Below, one piece after another: positions 32,035-43,945 of a DNA stretch of 64,000 nt. The notes below the pieces were generated by a model, which was given only the letters and a program-made list of their open reading frames with translations, did not search any database and was not told where the DNA came from. Numbering within the stretch: the first letter of the stretch is position 1; the number at the start of each line of letters is the position of its first letter. The position numbers were made by a program, and so were the translations under genes. This stretch comes from Megaustenia siamemsis (Eukaryota > Mollusca > Gastropoda > Stylommatophora > Ariophantidae), in NCBI GenBank assembly GCA_032433765.1, contig JAVIAB010000101.1:66754640-66818639 (forward strand). The letters run 5' to 3'.

Positions 32035-32320
32035 GGTGGGAGAGTGATGAATCAGGCGATTGGACACATCAGGAGAAGATGGAGGTTGGAATACTTGGTT
32101 ATAACTGACAAAATACAGGGAAAGAGATATCTCGGACGACAAAGTGAGAAAATACTGGGTAGCTTAGTGTCATGGCATGGAAAAGTCAACAACATAACTG
32201 CTACGATGCACTGTAGATAGAAGATTGTAGAAGTTCATGATTGTCTACGCCAAACGATATGGCACATGATGATAATGATGATCGAACACTGTCATTGATT
32301 TGTAATTGAACAAGAAGGTG
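32035..32320 (+). mobile_element. LINE-C 3' end plus duplicated flank
   Basis: GGAGAAGATGGAGGTTGGAA through GTGTCATGGCATGGAAAAGT to GGCACATGATGATAATGATG. After the tail the flank CATTGATTTGTAATTGAACA is shared with 29517-29555, pointing to duplication of a locus that already held the LINE. Confidence 0.8.
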
Positions 32321-32599
32321 AGTTCGCGAGAGCGATCCCAGAACGACGACTGGAACACCAACGTAGCTGTGGAAGGATATTCTTAACACAAAAGGGCATG
32401 CAGATACACAGAACAAAGAAGAGGTAGGCAAGTACATAATCAATAGCTCAACAGTGCACTGTGCCGACAGGTAAGACGTTAGATGTTTTCAGTCAGGAGT
32501 CAATGCACAGAAGTGAGAATATTCAAATCGAGCTACCGTAATCTACTTTTGCGTCAAAGAATTAGGCAGGAAGGAAATAAGGATTAGAATGAAACCGCA

Positions 32600-34740
32600 G
32601 AAAAACAGACGTAAAAACAAATAGAAGAGATCAGGAAGCAGAAGAATCATGTCAGGAAATAATTCAGGAGAACTTCAGAAGCAGAGGAGGAAGCGTTACA
32701 TTAAGTGTGGCAGCTCGTAAAATCCAAACATCAGGCACTTGGTAGAACAGAAAGGAATCGGAAAAGTAAATCAACCGAGGACAGAGAAACGTTCGTCAAA
32801 GTCCCGTTAAAGTTTTCGAAGAAGCTATTTGAACCATCAAGATGTGGAACATTGACATCCAGCAAGGAAGAGCTAGAGGTACACCGGTGAGAGACTTATT
32901 TGGACAGTCAGAGAGACGAACACCTTGAGTTGATGACAGGGCTGATGTGGTCGCGCAAACCTGGCACCCCATTCAATGATAGGGATCAGAAGCTACAAGG
33001 TGTGATACCTGTAGTTCACAGAGCTCGCAATAACTCAGCCCCAGGTCCAAACGGCGTTCCGTATCTGGTTTACATAAGATTCCTAAAGGTACTGAAGCGA
33101 CTACACCAGCTGCTCTTGAGTGCATGGGCAAGGCAGATTATAAGCCAGGAGTGAAAGAAGGTACTCTCCAAAGGATCATAACTCAAACAAGATTACGACC
33201 AATCTCCCAACTGAATGTGGAAGGTAAAGTATTTTTATCTACAATGGCAAAGAGACACACATCGTACATCATGGAGAATGGGTACACAGATACTGCCATA
33301 CAGAAAAAGGGGAGGGGGGTGTTTCCTTTGTGTCCCCGGATGTTTGGAGCACGCGACAATGATACGGGACGCGATACAGAGAGCCAAGACCGAGAAGCTA
33401 GATCTAGACGTCATATGGCTGGATCTAGACGTCATATGGCTGATTCTAGACGTCATATGGCTGGATCTAGACGTCATATGGCTGGATCTAGACGTCATTT
33501 GGGTGGATCTAGACGTCATTTGGGTGGATCTAGACGTCATTTGGGTGGATCTAGACGTCATTTGGGTGGATCTAGACGTCATATGGTTGGATCTAGACGT
33601 CATATGGTTGGATCTAGACGTCATATGGTTGGATCTAGACGTCATATGGTTGGATCTAGACGTCATATGGTTGGATCAAGACGTCATATAGTTGGATCTA
33701 GACGTCATATGGCTGGATCTAGACGTCATATGGCTAGATCTAGACGTCATATGGGTGGATCTAGACGTCATATGGGTGGGTCTAGACGTCATGTGGTTGG
33801 ATCTAGACGTCATGTGGTTGGATCTAGACGTCATATGGCTGGATCTAGACGTCATATGGCTGGATCTAGACGTCATATGTTGGATCTAGACGTCATATGG
33901 CTGGATCTAGACGTCATATGGCTGGATCTAGACGTCATATGGTTGGACCTAGACGTCATATGGTTGGATCTAGACGTCATATGGTTGGATCTAGACGTCA
34001 TATGGTTGGATCTAGACGTCATATGGTTGGATCTAGACGTCATATGGTTGGATCTAGACGTCATATGGTTGGATCTAGACGTCATATGGTTGTATCTAGA
34101 CGTCATATGGCTGGATCTAGACGTCATATGGTTAGATCTAGACGTCATAAGGTTGGATCTTGCCAACGCATATGGATCAGTCCCACATTAGATGATTTGG
34201 CAGGCTCTCCGATTGTACCATGCACCCTAGAGTGTGACCGCCATGACCAGACGGTATTTTACCGAGTTCTCTGCGCGTTTCTCCACACAGGAATACACGA
34301 CCGATTGGATAGAATTGCAAGTCGGCATTGCGATGGGTTGTACAATTTCGGCCATACTCTTCGTGACAAATAATATTGAAAGCAGCAAATAGTTCCAAAA
34401 GGACCAGGTCTTGGAGATGGATGCCATATCCAACGATTAAAGCATTCATGGATGACACTACGGTCCTAGTGTCAAAAGAGGGCCAGATCCGGAGGATGCT
34501 TGAAAGTCCAGACGAGGTCATCGAGTGGTACCGGAATAACTTCAAACCGAGAAGGTCATGGAGCCTCTCCTTCAGGCGTAGGAAGACCAAGGAAGTCACA
34601 TTCAGTGTAGCGAACCAGAGGATCCCAACCGTCAGCGTGGAGCCAATAAAGAGTCGCGGTAGAGTGCATGACGACTCATTATAGGAGATGAAGTCAGTCC
34701 ACAGAGTAAGAGAGCTGGCAGAAAAAAGAGCTTCTTATGG
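32600..34740 (+). mobile_element. LINE-H with RT motif A expanded into a minisatellite
   Basis: Non-LTR reverse transcriptase. Pre-RT part KVPLKFSKKLFEPSRCGTLT (near 32800). RT: HRARNNSAPGPNGVPYLVY (33017-33075), then RPISQLNVEGKVF (33200) and, after a frameshift, CLEHATMIRDAIQRAKTEK (33340). Motif A should follow as DLDVIWLDLANAYGSVPH; instead the preceding codons are repeated over 766 bases before LDLANAYGS appears at about 34155-34180. Motif B (VGIAMGCTISAILFV, 34323) and motif C (AFMDDTTVLVSKEGQ, 34443) are kept, then FKPRRSWSLSFRR. All catalytic Asp are visible, but the frame is broken in several places. I do not assign a clade. Confidence 0.85.
33398..34163. repeat. 21-bp minisatellite inside LINE-H
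   Basis: About 36 units of GATCTAGACGTCATATGG plus a variable GCT/GTT/GGT. Each unit contains three adjacent or overlapping 6-bp palindromes: TCTAGA, GACGTC and CATATG. It encodes repeated LDLDVIW in the LINE frame and GSRRHMA in another. Units cluster by last triplet (GGT near 33495-33570, GTT near 33580-33700 and 33940-34090), so duplications of several units at once have occurred. Confidence 0.97.
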
Positions 34741-35105
34741 TTAGATGGTCTCCTGCTGCGAAGCTCTGTATAAACAGTTTTCTATTATTGGGTTGAAAAT
34801 GGGGAATTCCCGTCTGCAAGAAAACTGGTTCTATCAATTTAATATAATACAAATGTATAAAGACATTAGCATATTATGGACGAGAGATGTGAAAGGATGG
34901 TAGCTGTCTACAGCACCAATCATCTATAGTTGGCTGTGGGATAAATGTGTTGGGAGAAAATGCATTTATTTGTAACTGAAAACGTACATTTCTATTTCAG
35001 GCGTTACAACTTACAGAATACGTAAGTAGCATAATACGAGTATACAGTGGTTTGGATATAACCCATAAATGAACTGAGCAAAAATGGAAGACATTTGATA
35101 AGTAA
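34741..35105. other. no gene recognised
   Basis: AT-rich sequence after LINE-H; nothing recognised. Confidence 0.4.
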
Positions 35106-35107
35106 AA

Positions 35108-35368
35108 ATAAAAAAAATGGAAAGAGCCCCTTCGCGCCAAGTGGCGTATATGGAATATAGTGTTAGTGACCATCATTTTTACACACCTTCGTCACATGAT
35201 TTTTGGGGTAATGTGGTCGGTAATACGCTCTTGCCGCTTTACTCTCCAAGAAAAAAGCAGGTACCCGTTTAAGGCTGGGTGAACCCTGAAACCGTCGGTC
35301 AGAATCGAACTCGACCTCTTGACATTTTTTGTCCAGTTCACTAACTACTGAGCTATCGCGCTCTCATT
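35108..35368 (-). mobile_element. SINE-1 copy e, full length
   Basis: Read on the minus strand: GCGCGATAGCTCAGTAGTTA (A box), GTTCGATTCTGACC (B box), the family body, and the 3' end ATATACGCCACTTGGCGCGA plus GGGGCTCTTT. The most complete copy in the window. ATAAGTAA occurs just outside both ends and may be the target duplication. Confidence 0.9.
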
Positions 35369-35429
35369 TTTATAAGTAATTGTTATAAATGTTGATTTAC
35401 CGCTACTGTCCAAATGTGAACGCTAATAG

Positions 35430-36000
35430 TAATGGGTTACTCTAACGGATGGTTTGTTTCTCCAGGCAAGGGTGGAAGACTCATGATTGCTGATTACTAT
35501 AATAGTCGGTTTGTTCTTAGCGGCCAAAGGTGGAAGACTCATGATTGTTGATTACTATAATAGTCGGTTTGTTCCTAGCCGCCAAAGGTGGAAGACTCAT
35601 GATTGCTGATTACTATAATAGTCGGTTTGTTCCTAGCGGCCAAAGGTGGAAGACTCATGATTGCTGATTACTATAATTGTCGATTTGTTCCTAGCGGCCA
35701 AAGGTGGAAGACTCATGATTGCTGATTACTATAATTGTCGATTTGTTCCTAGCGGCCAAAGGTGGAAGACTCATGATTGTTGATTACTATAATTGTCGGT
35801 TTGTTCCTAGCGGCCAAAGGTGGAAGACTCATGATTGCTGATTACTATAATTGTCGATTTGTTCCTAGCGGCCAAAGGTGGAAGACTCATGATTGCTGAT
35901 TACTATAATTGTCGGTTTGTTCCTAGCGGCCAAAGGTGGAAGACTCACGATTACTGATTACTATAATTGTCGGTTTGTTTCTGGCGGACAACGTTGTAAA
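35430..36000. repeat. 58-bp minisatellite
   Basis: About nine and a half units beginning TGATTACTATAATTGTCGGT and containing TTCCTAGCGGCCAAAGGTGG. Very uniform except AATAG/AATTG and CGGTT/CGATT variants. Confidence 0.95.
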
Positions 36001-36345
36001 TTCACGATTATTGGTTACTATAAATGTCGGTTTATTTCTTCAAAGATGAAACACTTATGATAATCGGTTACTATAAATGTTGGTTTATTTCTTCAAAGAT
36101 GAAACACTTGTGATCATGGGTTACTATAAATGTTGGTTTATTTCTTCAAAGATGAAACACTTGTGATCATGGGTTACTATAAATGTTGGTTTATTTCTTC
36201 AAATATGAAACACTTACTATACATGTTGGTTTATTTCTTCAAAGATGAAACACTTATGATAATGGGTTACTATACATGTTGGTTTATTTCTCCAAAAGAG
36301 AAACATTCTTGATAATTGGTTACTACAAATGTTGGTTTATTAAAG
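36001..36345. repeat. 53-bp minisatellite, related to the 58-bp array
   Basis: Six to seven units of GGTTACTATAAATGTTGGTT followed by TATTTCTTCAAAGATGAAAC. The TTACTATAA-TGTCGGTTT block is shared with the 58-bp units, so both arrays descend from one sequence. Confidence 0.9.
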
Positions 36346-36990
36346 TGAACGTAGATGCCATGCGAAAGGATTTTTAACTGGCAGTGTTTTTGTTCTCTTC
36401 GATATACCGCATCATAATTGAATGTGACTTTTTCTGTAGTTTCCAGATTTCTTAATGTTTGGATCCCTTTACAGTTCATCAAACTCATTTCTTGGTGATC
36501 ATAGTCAATGGCATGTGGGAATAGGCAAAACAATTGCAATGCTGGGGTAAACCTTGTGAAGTAACGAGATAAATAGATAAAAACTAGATTGTAAAACATT
36601 ACTAAAAGAACAATAAAAACAATATGACGTTGCTACCCTGCACATTGTTGTCCCTATTGCTTGGCCGTCTCGTCGTATTGTTGACTGTGTCGTTATGGTA
36701 GTGAAACTATGACGGTACATGTCTTTGTTCACTTCGTATGTAGGTGATTAGCATATCTATTGTTTTTACTCGTTAACCTATAGCAAACAGTCAGCTGTGG
36801 GTCACTGACCATATTCAGTACATCTGCTGCTATTGAAATCAGCCCCAAACAATGGGTTTATATTTGATTGTCTATTATTAATCATGATTAATTGATGTGG
36901 TAGTTAGTTAACCAAACCATTTGACACATCTGTGATTAACGAGGGAATAATCGCAGGCGAGTTAGTTCTAATACATTAGCAAATAGAAAA
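36346..36990. other. no gene recognised
   Basis: About 640 bases. A 109-codon minus-strand frame (36599-36270) has ordinary composition but overlaps the minisatellite and shows no domain. Confidence 0.35.
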
Positions 36991-36995
36991 ATTAC

Positions 36996-37785
36996 AACAA
37001 CAGAAAATATAAGACCTACAACAGAAAATAGAAGATCTACAACAACAGAAAATATAAGACCTACAACAACAGAAAATATAAGACCTACAAATACCGAAAA
37101 TAGAAGATCTACAAAAACAGAAAATATAAGACCTACAAATAAAGAAAATATAAGACCTACAACAACATAAAATATAAGACCTACAAATACAGAAAATATA
37201 AGACCTACAAATACAGAAAATATAAGACCTATAAATACAGAAAATATAAGACCTACAAATACAGAAAATATAAGACCTACAAATACAGAACATATAAGAC
37301 CTACAACAACAGAAAATATAAGACCTACAGCAACAGAAAATATAAGACCTACAACAACATAAAATATAAGACCTTCAACAACAGAAAATATAAGACCTAC
37401 AACAACAGAAAATATAAGACCTACAAATACAGAAAATATAAGACCTACAAATACAGAAAATATAAGACCTACAAATACAGAAAATATAAGACCTACAAAT
37501 ACAGAACATATAAGACCTACAACAACAGAAAATATAAGACCTACAACAACAGAAAATATAAGACCTACAACAACAGAAAATATAAGACCTACAACAACAG
37601 AAAAGATAACACCTACAAATACAGAAAATAGAAGATCTACAACAGAAAATATAGATATACAACAATAGAAAATATAAGACATACAAAGCAGAAAATATAA
37701 GACCTACAACAACATAAAATATAAGACCTACAAAACCTAAATATAAGACCTACAAAACAGAAAATATAAGACCTACAAAAACACA
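36996..37785. repeat. 24-bp minisatellite
   Basis: About 33 units of AAGACCTACAACAACAGAAA plus ATAT, with CAACAAC/CAAATAC variants arranged in alternating blocks. The minus-strand frame FSVVVGLI repeated looks like a membrane protein but is repeat translation. Confidence 0.97.
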
Positions 37786-37794
37786 TAAATAAAA

Positions 37795-40700
37795 TTAGCA
37801 CAGACACTTAATTTATCAAGAACATCGACATCAACATAAATATCGCAAAAGAGAAATATAACATCAACATTACGATGTACATCAGACAATTATTACAATA
37901 AAGAAATTTAAATACCTACGAAGCCTAGTGACAAACCACAATTTCTACGAAGCCTAGTGACAAACGACAATTTCTACGAAACCTAGTGACAAACGACAAT
38001 TTCTACGAAGCCTAGTGACAAACCACAATTTCTACGAAGCCTAGTGACAAACCACAATTTCTACGAAGCCTAGAGACAAACCACAATTTCTACGAACCCT
38101 AGTGACAAACCACAATTTCTACGAAGCCTAGTGACAAACGACAATTTCTACGAAGCCTAGTGACAAACGACAATTTCTACGAAGCCATGTGACAAACAAC
38201 AATTTCTACGAAGCCTAGTGACAAACGACAATTTCTACGAAACCTAGTGACAAACGACAATTTCTACAAAGCGTAGTGACAAATGACAATTTCTACGAAG
38301 GCTAGTGACAAACGACAATTTCTACGAAGCCTAGTGACAAACGACAATTTCTACGAAGCCTAGTGACAAACGACAATTTCTACGAAGCCTAGTGACAAAC
38401 GACAATTTCTACGAAGGTTAGTGACAAACGACAATATCTACGAAACCTAGTGACAAACGACAATTCCTACGAAGCCTAGTGACAAACCACAATTTCTACG
38501 AAGCCTACGACAAACGACAATTCCTACGAAGCCTAGTGACAAACCACAATTTCTACGAAGCCTAGTGACAAACGACAATTCCTACGAAGCCTAGTGACAA
38601 ACCACAATTTCTACGAAGCCTAGTGACAAACGACAATTTCTACGAAGCCATGTGACAAACAACAATTTCTACGAAGCCTAGTGACAAACGACAATTTCTA
38701 CGAAGCCTAGTGACAAACGACAATTTCTACAAAGCGTAGTGACAAATGACAATTTCTACGAAGGCTAGTGACAAACGACAATTTCTACGAAGCCTAGTGA
38801 CAAACGACAATTCCTACGAAGCCTAGTGACAAACGACAAATCCTACGAAGCCTAGTGACAAACCACAATTTCTACGAAGCCTATGACAAACGACAAATCC
38901 TACGAAGCCTAGTGACAAACCACAATTTCTACGAACCCTAGTGACAAACCACAATTTCTACGAAGCCTAGTGACAAACCACAATTTCTACGAAGCCTAGT
39001 GACAAACGACAATTTCTACGAAGCCTAGTGACAAACGACAATTTCTACGAAACCTAGTGACAAACGACAATTTCTACGAAGCCTAGTGACAAACGACAAT
39101 TTCTACAAAGCGTAGTGACAAATGACAATTTCTACGAAGGCTAGTGACAAACGACAATTTCTACGAATCCTAGTGACAAACGACAATTTCTACGAAGCCT
39201 AGTGACAAACGACAATTTCTACGAAGGCTAGTGACAAACGACAATTTCTACGAAGGCTAGTGACAAACGACAATTTCTACGAAGCCTAGTGACAAACGAC
39301 AATTTCTACGAAGCCTAGTGACAAACGACAATATCTACGAAACCTAATGACAAACGACAATTCCTACGAAGCCTAGTGACAAACCACAATTTCTACGAAG
39401 CCTATGACAAACGACAATTCCTACGAAGCCTAGTGACAAACCACAATTTCTACGAAGCCTAGTGACAAACGACAATTCCTACGAAGCCTAGTGACAAACC
39501 ACAATTTCTACGAAGCCTATGACAAACGACAATTCCTACGAAGCCTAGTGGCAAACGACAATTCCTACGAAGCCTAGTGACAAACCACAATTCTTACGAA
39601 GCCTAGTGACAAACGACAATTTCTACGAAGCCTAGTGACAAACGACAATTCTTACGAAGCCTAATGACAAACGACAATTTCTACGAAGCCATGTGACAAA
39701 CGACAATCCTTACGAAGCCTAGTGACAAACGACAATTTCTACGAAGCCTAGTGACAAACGACAATTTTTACAAAGCGTAGTAACAAATGACAATTTCTAC
39801 GAAGGCTAGTGACAAACGACAATTTCTACGAAGCCTAGTGACAAACGACAATTTCTACAAAGCCTAGTGACAAACGACAATTCCTACGAAGCCTAGTGAC
39901 AAACCACAATTTCTACGAAGCCTAGTGACAAACGACAATTTCTACGTAGCCCTGTGACAAACAACAATTTCTACGAAGCCTAGTGACAAACGACAATTTC
40001 TACGTAGCCCTGTGACAAACAACAATTTCTACGAAGCCTAGTGACAAACAACAATTTCTACGAAGCCTAGTGACAAACGACAATTTCTACAAAGCGTAGT
40101 GACAAATGACAATTTCTACGAAGGCTAGTGACAAACGACAATTTCTACGAAGCCTAGTGACAAACGACAATTCCTACGAAGCCTAGTGACAAACGACAAT
40201 TCCTACGAAGCCTAGTGACAAACCACAATTTCTACGAAGCCTATGACAAACGACAAATCCTACGAAGCCTAGTGCAAACGGCAATTTCTACGAAGCCTAT
40301 GACAAACGACAATTTCTACGAAGCCTAGTGACAAACCACAATTTCTACGTAGCCTATGACAAACGACAATTTCTACGAAGCCTAGTGACAAACCACAATT
40401 TCTACGAAGCCTAGTGACAAACGACAATTTCTACGAAACCTAGTGACAAACGACAATTTCTACGAAGCCTAGTGACAAACGACAATTTCTACGAAGCCTA
40501 GTGACAAACCACAATTTCTACGAAGCCTAGTGACAAACGACAATTTCTACGAAGCCTAGTGACAAACGACAATTCCTAAGAAGCCTAGTGACAAACGACA
40601 ATTTCTACGAAGCCTAGTGACAAACGACAATTTCTACAAAGCCTATTGAGAAACGACAATTTCTACGAAGCCTAGCGAGAAACGACAATTTCTACGACGC

Positions 40701-41640
40701 CAAGTGACAAATCACAATTCATTTGAAGCCTATTGACAGATGACAATTTCAACGAAACCTAGTGACAAAGGACAATTTCTACGAAGCCTTGTGACAAACG
40801 ACAATTTCTACGAAGCCTAGTGACAAACGACAATTTCTACGAAGCATAGTGACAAACGACAATTTCTACGACGCCAATTGACAAACGACAATTCTTACGA
40901 AGCCTAGTGACAAACGACAATTTCTACGAAGCCTAGTGACAAACGACAATTCTTACGAAGCCTAATGACAAACGACAATTTCTACGAAGCATAGTGACAA
41001 ACGACAATTCTTACGAAGCCTAGTGACAAACGACAATTTCTACGAAACCTAGTGACAAACAACAATTCACAAGCAATAAAAGTAGGCTCGATAAGCAACA
41101 AAGTTTGTCAAATAACTGTTACCATTGTTGTCCAACAATTAAATAACAATACAGGCAAACCGGGCATTCAGTAACACACTCTTTGTCCCAAAGTTGTGCC
41201 CACATGCTGGACCTGGTCGAGAGACTCAAGAACAAACGGAAAAATAACAACTACAGAAATTAGGTGTTTTTGAAGAATGACAACAGCCTGAAGGAAGATC
41301 CGAAAGACGAACTTAAAGAAATAGACACTAATAATAATTCCAGCCTTTGAAAACATAAAGAAGCAACATATACGTTGATTTGACCATATGAAAAGACAGA
41401 AACACAAAAAAAATAATAAACGATGTTATAAATAATAATAATAATAAACGGTGCTTGAAAAAAAAACACTCAAGTGTCGACCAGGAAAAAAAATGGATTG
41501 ATGGAATAATAGAAACACTAAGAAACATACAAGTGGCATATACAAACATAATAGCAAAAGAGTGCAAATTGTATCTCCCGTCAACGCTGACAGATAAATG
41601 AGGAAGGAAATAAAAAGAAGCACCATAAATGTGTTTACAA
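37795..41640 (+). mobile_element. LINE-I containing the 29-bp satellite
   Basis: Left of the array the frame reads KYNINITMYIRQ, then (after a slip) KKFKYLRSLVTNHN; the intact relative at 60458-60123 has KQNINITIDSRQLKQIEEFK and YLGSLVTNDN at the same place. Right of the array it resumes as NSQAIKVGSISNKVCQIT, matching NSQTAEIDSRCIKTCQII of that relative. Further right come KKWIDGIIETLRNIQVAYT and IIAKECKLYLPSTLTDK, the LINE-I C-terminus. This is therefore a single 5'-truncated LINE-I, about 0.7 kb without the array, whose thumb region was expanded by about 3.2 kb. Confidence 0.85.
37905..41065. repeat. 29-bp satellite, about 3.2 kb, about 109 units
   Basis: Unit CCTAGTGACAAACGACAATT followed by TCTACGAAG. 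Common variants: AACCAC for AACGAC, TTCCTAC for TTTCTAC, and a shortened unit lacking GTG. A distinctive pair (CTACAAAGCGTAGTGACAAA, then TGAC, then CTACGAAGGC) recurs near 38264, 38723, 39101, 39763 and 40083, showing higher-order duplication of blocks of roughly 11-23 units. The right end (40620-41060) is more diverged. Confidence 0.97.
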
Positions 41641-41984
41641 TATTTATATTTAAAAAATAATTTGTGTCGTCTTAGAGTAAACATATTTTCAATAGAATGC
41701 TCAAAGTAAGTAATATGAAAAATAAGATGTATTAGTCATACCATTAATAAGAGTTGATGTCCATTCTTTTTAACCGATCTATGTCATTGGTTTGATTTAG
41801 TAACATCTGATGTAATCTAAAGTTTTACTTTAAGAAGTGACTTTACAACCTCAGAAATAAGTCTTTGACAGTCACACACAGATTAATGAATGTGCCGCCT
41901 TGTGTCAACTTAAAAATGTGATGTTGTACAAGATTAATGGTGTGTCACCAACAAATGGTCTACGTTCCTAGAGCAGCTCTCATG
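41641..41984. other. no gene recognised
   Basis: About 340 bases between LINE-I and the next array; nothing recognised. Confidence 0.4.
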
Positions 41985-43005
41985 TGAATTTGCTCACATA
42001 TTTCAAACACCTTCTAGTGGAGGTTATAAAGTTAAAGAATTTGCTCACATATTTCAAACACCTTCTAGTAGAGGTTATAAAGTTAAAGAATTTGCTCACA
42101 TATTTCAAACAACTTCTAGTGGAGGTTATAAAGTTAAAGAATTTACTCACATATTTCAAACACCTTCTAGTGGAGGTTATAAAGTTAAAGAATTTGCTCA
42201 CATATTTCAAACAACTTCTAGTGGAGGTTATAAAGTTAAAGAATTTACTCACATATTTCAAACACCTTCTAGTAGAGGTTATAAAGTTAAAGAATTTGCT
42301 CACATATTTCAAACACCTTCTAGTAGAGGTTATAAAGTTAAAGAATTTGCTCACATATTTCAAACACCTTCTAGTAGAGGTTATAAAGTTAAAGAATTTG
42401 CTCACATATTTCAAACACCTTCTAGTAGAGGTTATAAAGTTAAAGAATTTGCTCACATATTTCAAACACCTTCTAGTAGAGGTTATAAAGTTAAAGAATT
42501 TGCTCACATATTTCAAACACCTTCTAGTAGAGGTTATAAAGTTAAAGAATTTGCTCACATATTTCAAACACCTTCTAGTGGACGTTATCAAGTTAAAGAA
42601 TTTACTCACATAATTCAAACACCTTCTAGTGGAGGTTGTAAAGTTAAAGCATTTACTCACATTTTTCAAACACCTTCTAGTGGAGGTTGTAAAGTTAGAA
42701 TTTGCTCACATATTTCAAACTCCTTCTAATGGAGGTTGTAAAGTTAGAATTTGCTCACATATTTCAAACTCCTTCTAATGGAGGTTGTAAAGTTAGAATT
42801 TGCTCACATATTTCAAACTCCTTCTAATGGAGGTTGTAAAGTTAGAATTTGCTCACATATTTCAAACTCCTTCTAATGGAGGTTGTAAAGTTAGAATTTG
42901 CTCACATATTTCAAACTCCTTCTAATGGAGGTTGTAAAGTTAGAATTTGCTCACATATTTCAAACACCTTATAATGGAGGTTGTAAAGTCAGAGAATTTG
43001 CTCCA
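41985..43005. repeat. 51-bp then 49-bp minisatellite
   Basis: About 14 units of 51 bp (CACATATTTCAAACACCTTC, then TAGTAGAGGTTATAAAGTTA) to about 42690, then six or seven units of 49 bp with AACTCC, TAATGGAGG and a two-base deletion (AAAGTTAGAATTT). The switch is abrupt. Open frames on both strands in the 51-bp part are repeat translations. Confidence 0.97.
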
Positions 43006-43254
43006 CGGCCGAAATGTGATTGGCTGGCATTCATCAGATTTCACTAACCAGTGACAGACTGAACAATCTGTCACAAATATGTGCCTTGATTACCCTAAAC
43101 ATAACACGTTTCAATTGTTAATGAATTGTCAGCAGTGTTAACATAAAATAAACGTTATGATTGTACAGCAACAAGTAAAGCCTACATTGTGTTAATGTCT
43201 TTTAATATAAAAAAAAAATTAAAGTAAGTTGAGGATACTTGCTTTGTAAAAAAT

Positions 43255-43945
43255 CACCATCATCATGATCCATACCGGTAGGCGTAGGCGATCATGTCCT
43301 TCCACAACGGTGTATCCATCGTGCATCGTATCAATTCTGTTGTTGACTATCTATTATTTTCTCTCTTTGTTGTCCGCGATCTCTATTTCCCTGTAATTTT
43401 CTAGTTGTAACCAAGTATTTAATTTTATTAATAAATATAGCATGTCGTAAGAGGCGACTAAGGAGATTGATCGATGGCTTGACAAGCTGTCATTGTAAAA
43501 ACTATTGTTATGGAAACAGAGCCATCGATTTTAGAGGCAGTGATCTCTGCAATATGTGCCATTTTGGCACGCAAGGATTCTGTTTTTGAGATTTTGGTTC
43601 TGCCCTATGTGCCGTCTTCGGCTCGAAAGGACAATAGATAGATAGATAAGACCAAGTATTCCAACTTTCCTCTTCTAATGATGTGCCCGAAAAATGTTGA
43701 TTGTTTCTTTCAGATGTTTTTTTTTTTTAACTCCTTTTTGTGTTGGCCTCTTTGAGAATTTCCTCATTGGTCGTTTTAGCTGCCCAAGGAACTTTCAAGA
43801 TTGAGAAATCCCATCTATGTAGCCTGTATTGGTCTTTTCATTTGCTTGTTTACTGTCCATGATTTGCTTTCATAGGTTAGAATTGTTTCTACATAGCACC
43901 GATGAACTCTCTTTCTCACTTCAATTGACATATATGTTTAAGAAT
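43255..43945 (-). mobile_element. LINE-C 3' fragment split by a short element
   Basis: Minus-strand LINE-C end: thumb and C-terminal pattern (ACAGTAAACAAGCAAATGAA on that strand, then the FLGHVMRR-type region) down to an ATGATGATG end at 43255. It is split at 43420-43650 by a 231-bp element flanked by a 10-bp duplication. Confidence 0.8.
43420..43650 (+). mobile_element. 231-bp short interspersed element with 10-bp target duplication
   Basis: ACCAAGTATT stands at 43410-43419 and 43651-43660 in an otherwise continuous LINE-C. The insert starts near AATATAGCATGTCGTAAGAG, has a CGACTAAGGAGATTGATCGA block, a CCGTCTTCGGCTCGAAAGG block and a (GATA)n tail. No coding potential. No convincing polymerase III boxes, so its class is open. 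A second, shorter match is at 31690. Confidence 0.8.

Noticed and set aside
33124..34191. 355-codon frame rich in GSRRHMA and LDLDVIW repeats, suggesting an Arg-rich repeat protein
   Set aside because: It is a 21-bp array inside a broken LINE reverse transcriptase; only the ends are real LINE codons.
36936..37682. 248-codon minus-strand frame of FSVVVGLI repeats that looks like a membrane protein
   Set aside because: It is the translation of a 24-bp minisatellite without stops; two other frames are also open, which is expected for a period divisible by three.
37905..41065. CRISPR-like regular array
   Set aside because: Units are contiguous with no unique spacers, and the context is an animal retrotransposon.
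41980..42669. Open frames of about 230 and 210 codons on opposite strands
   Set aside because: Both are translations of the 51-bp minisatellite.
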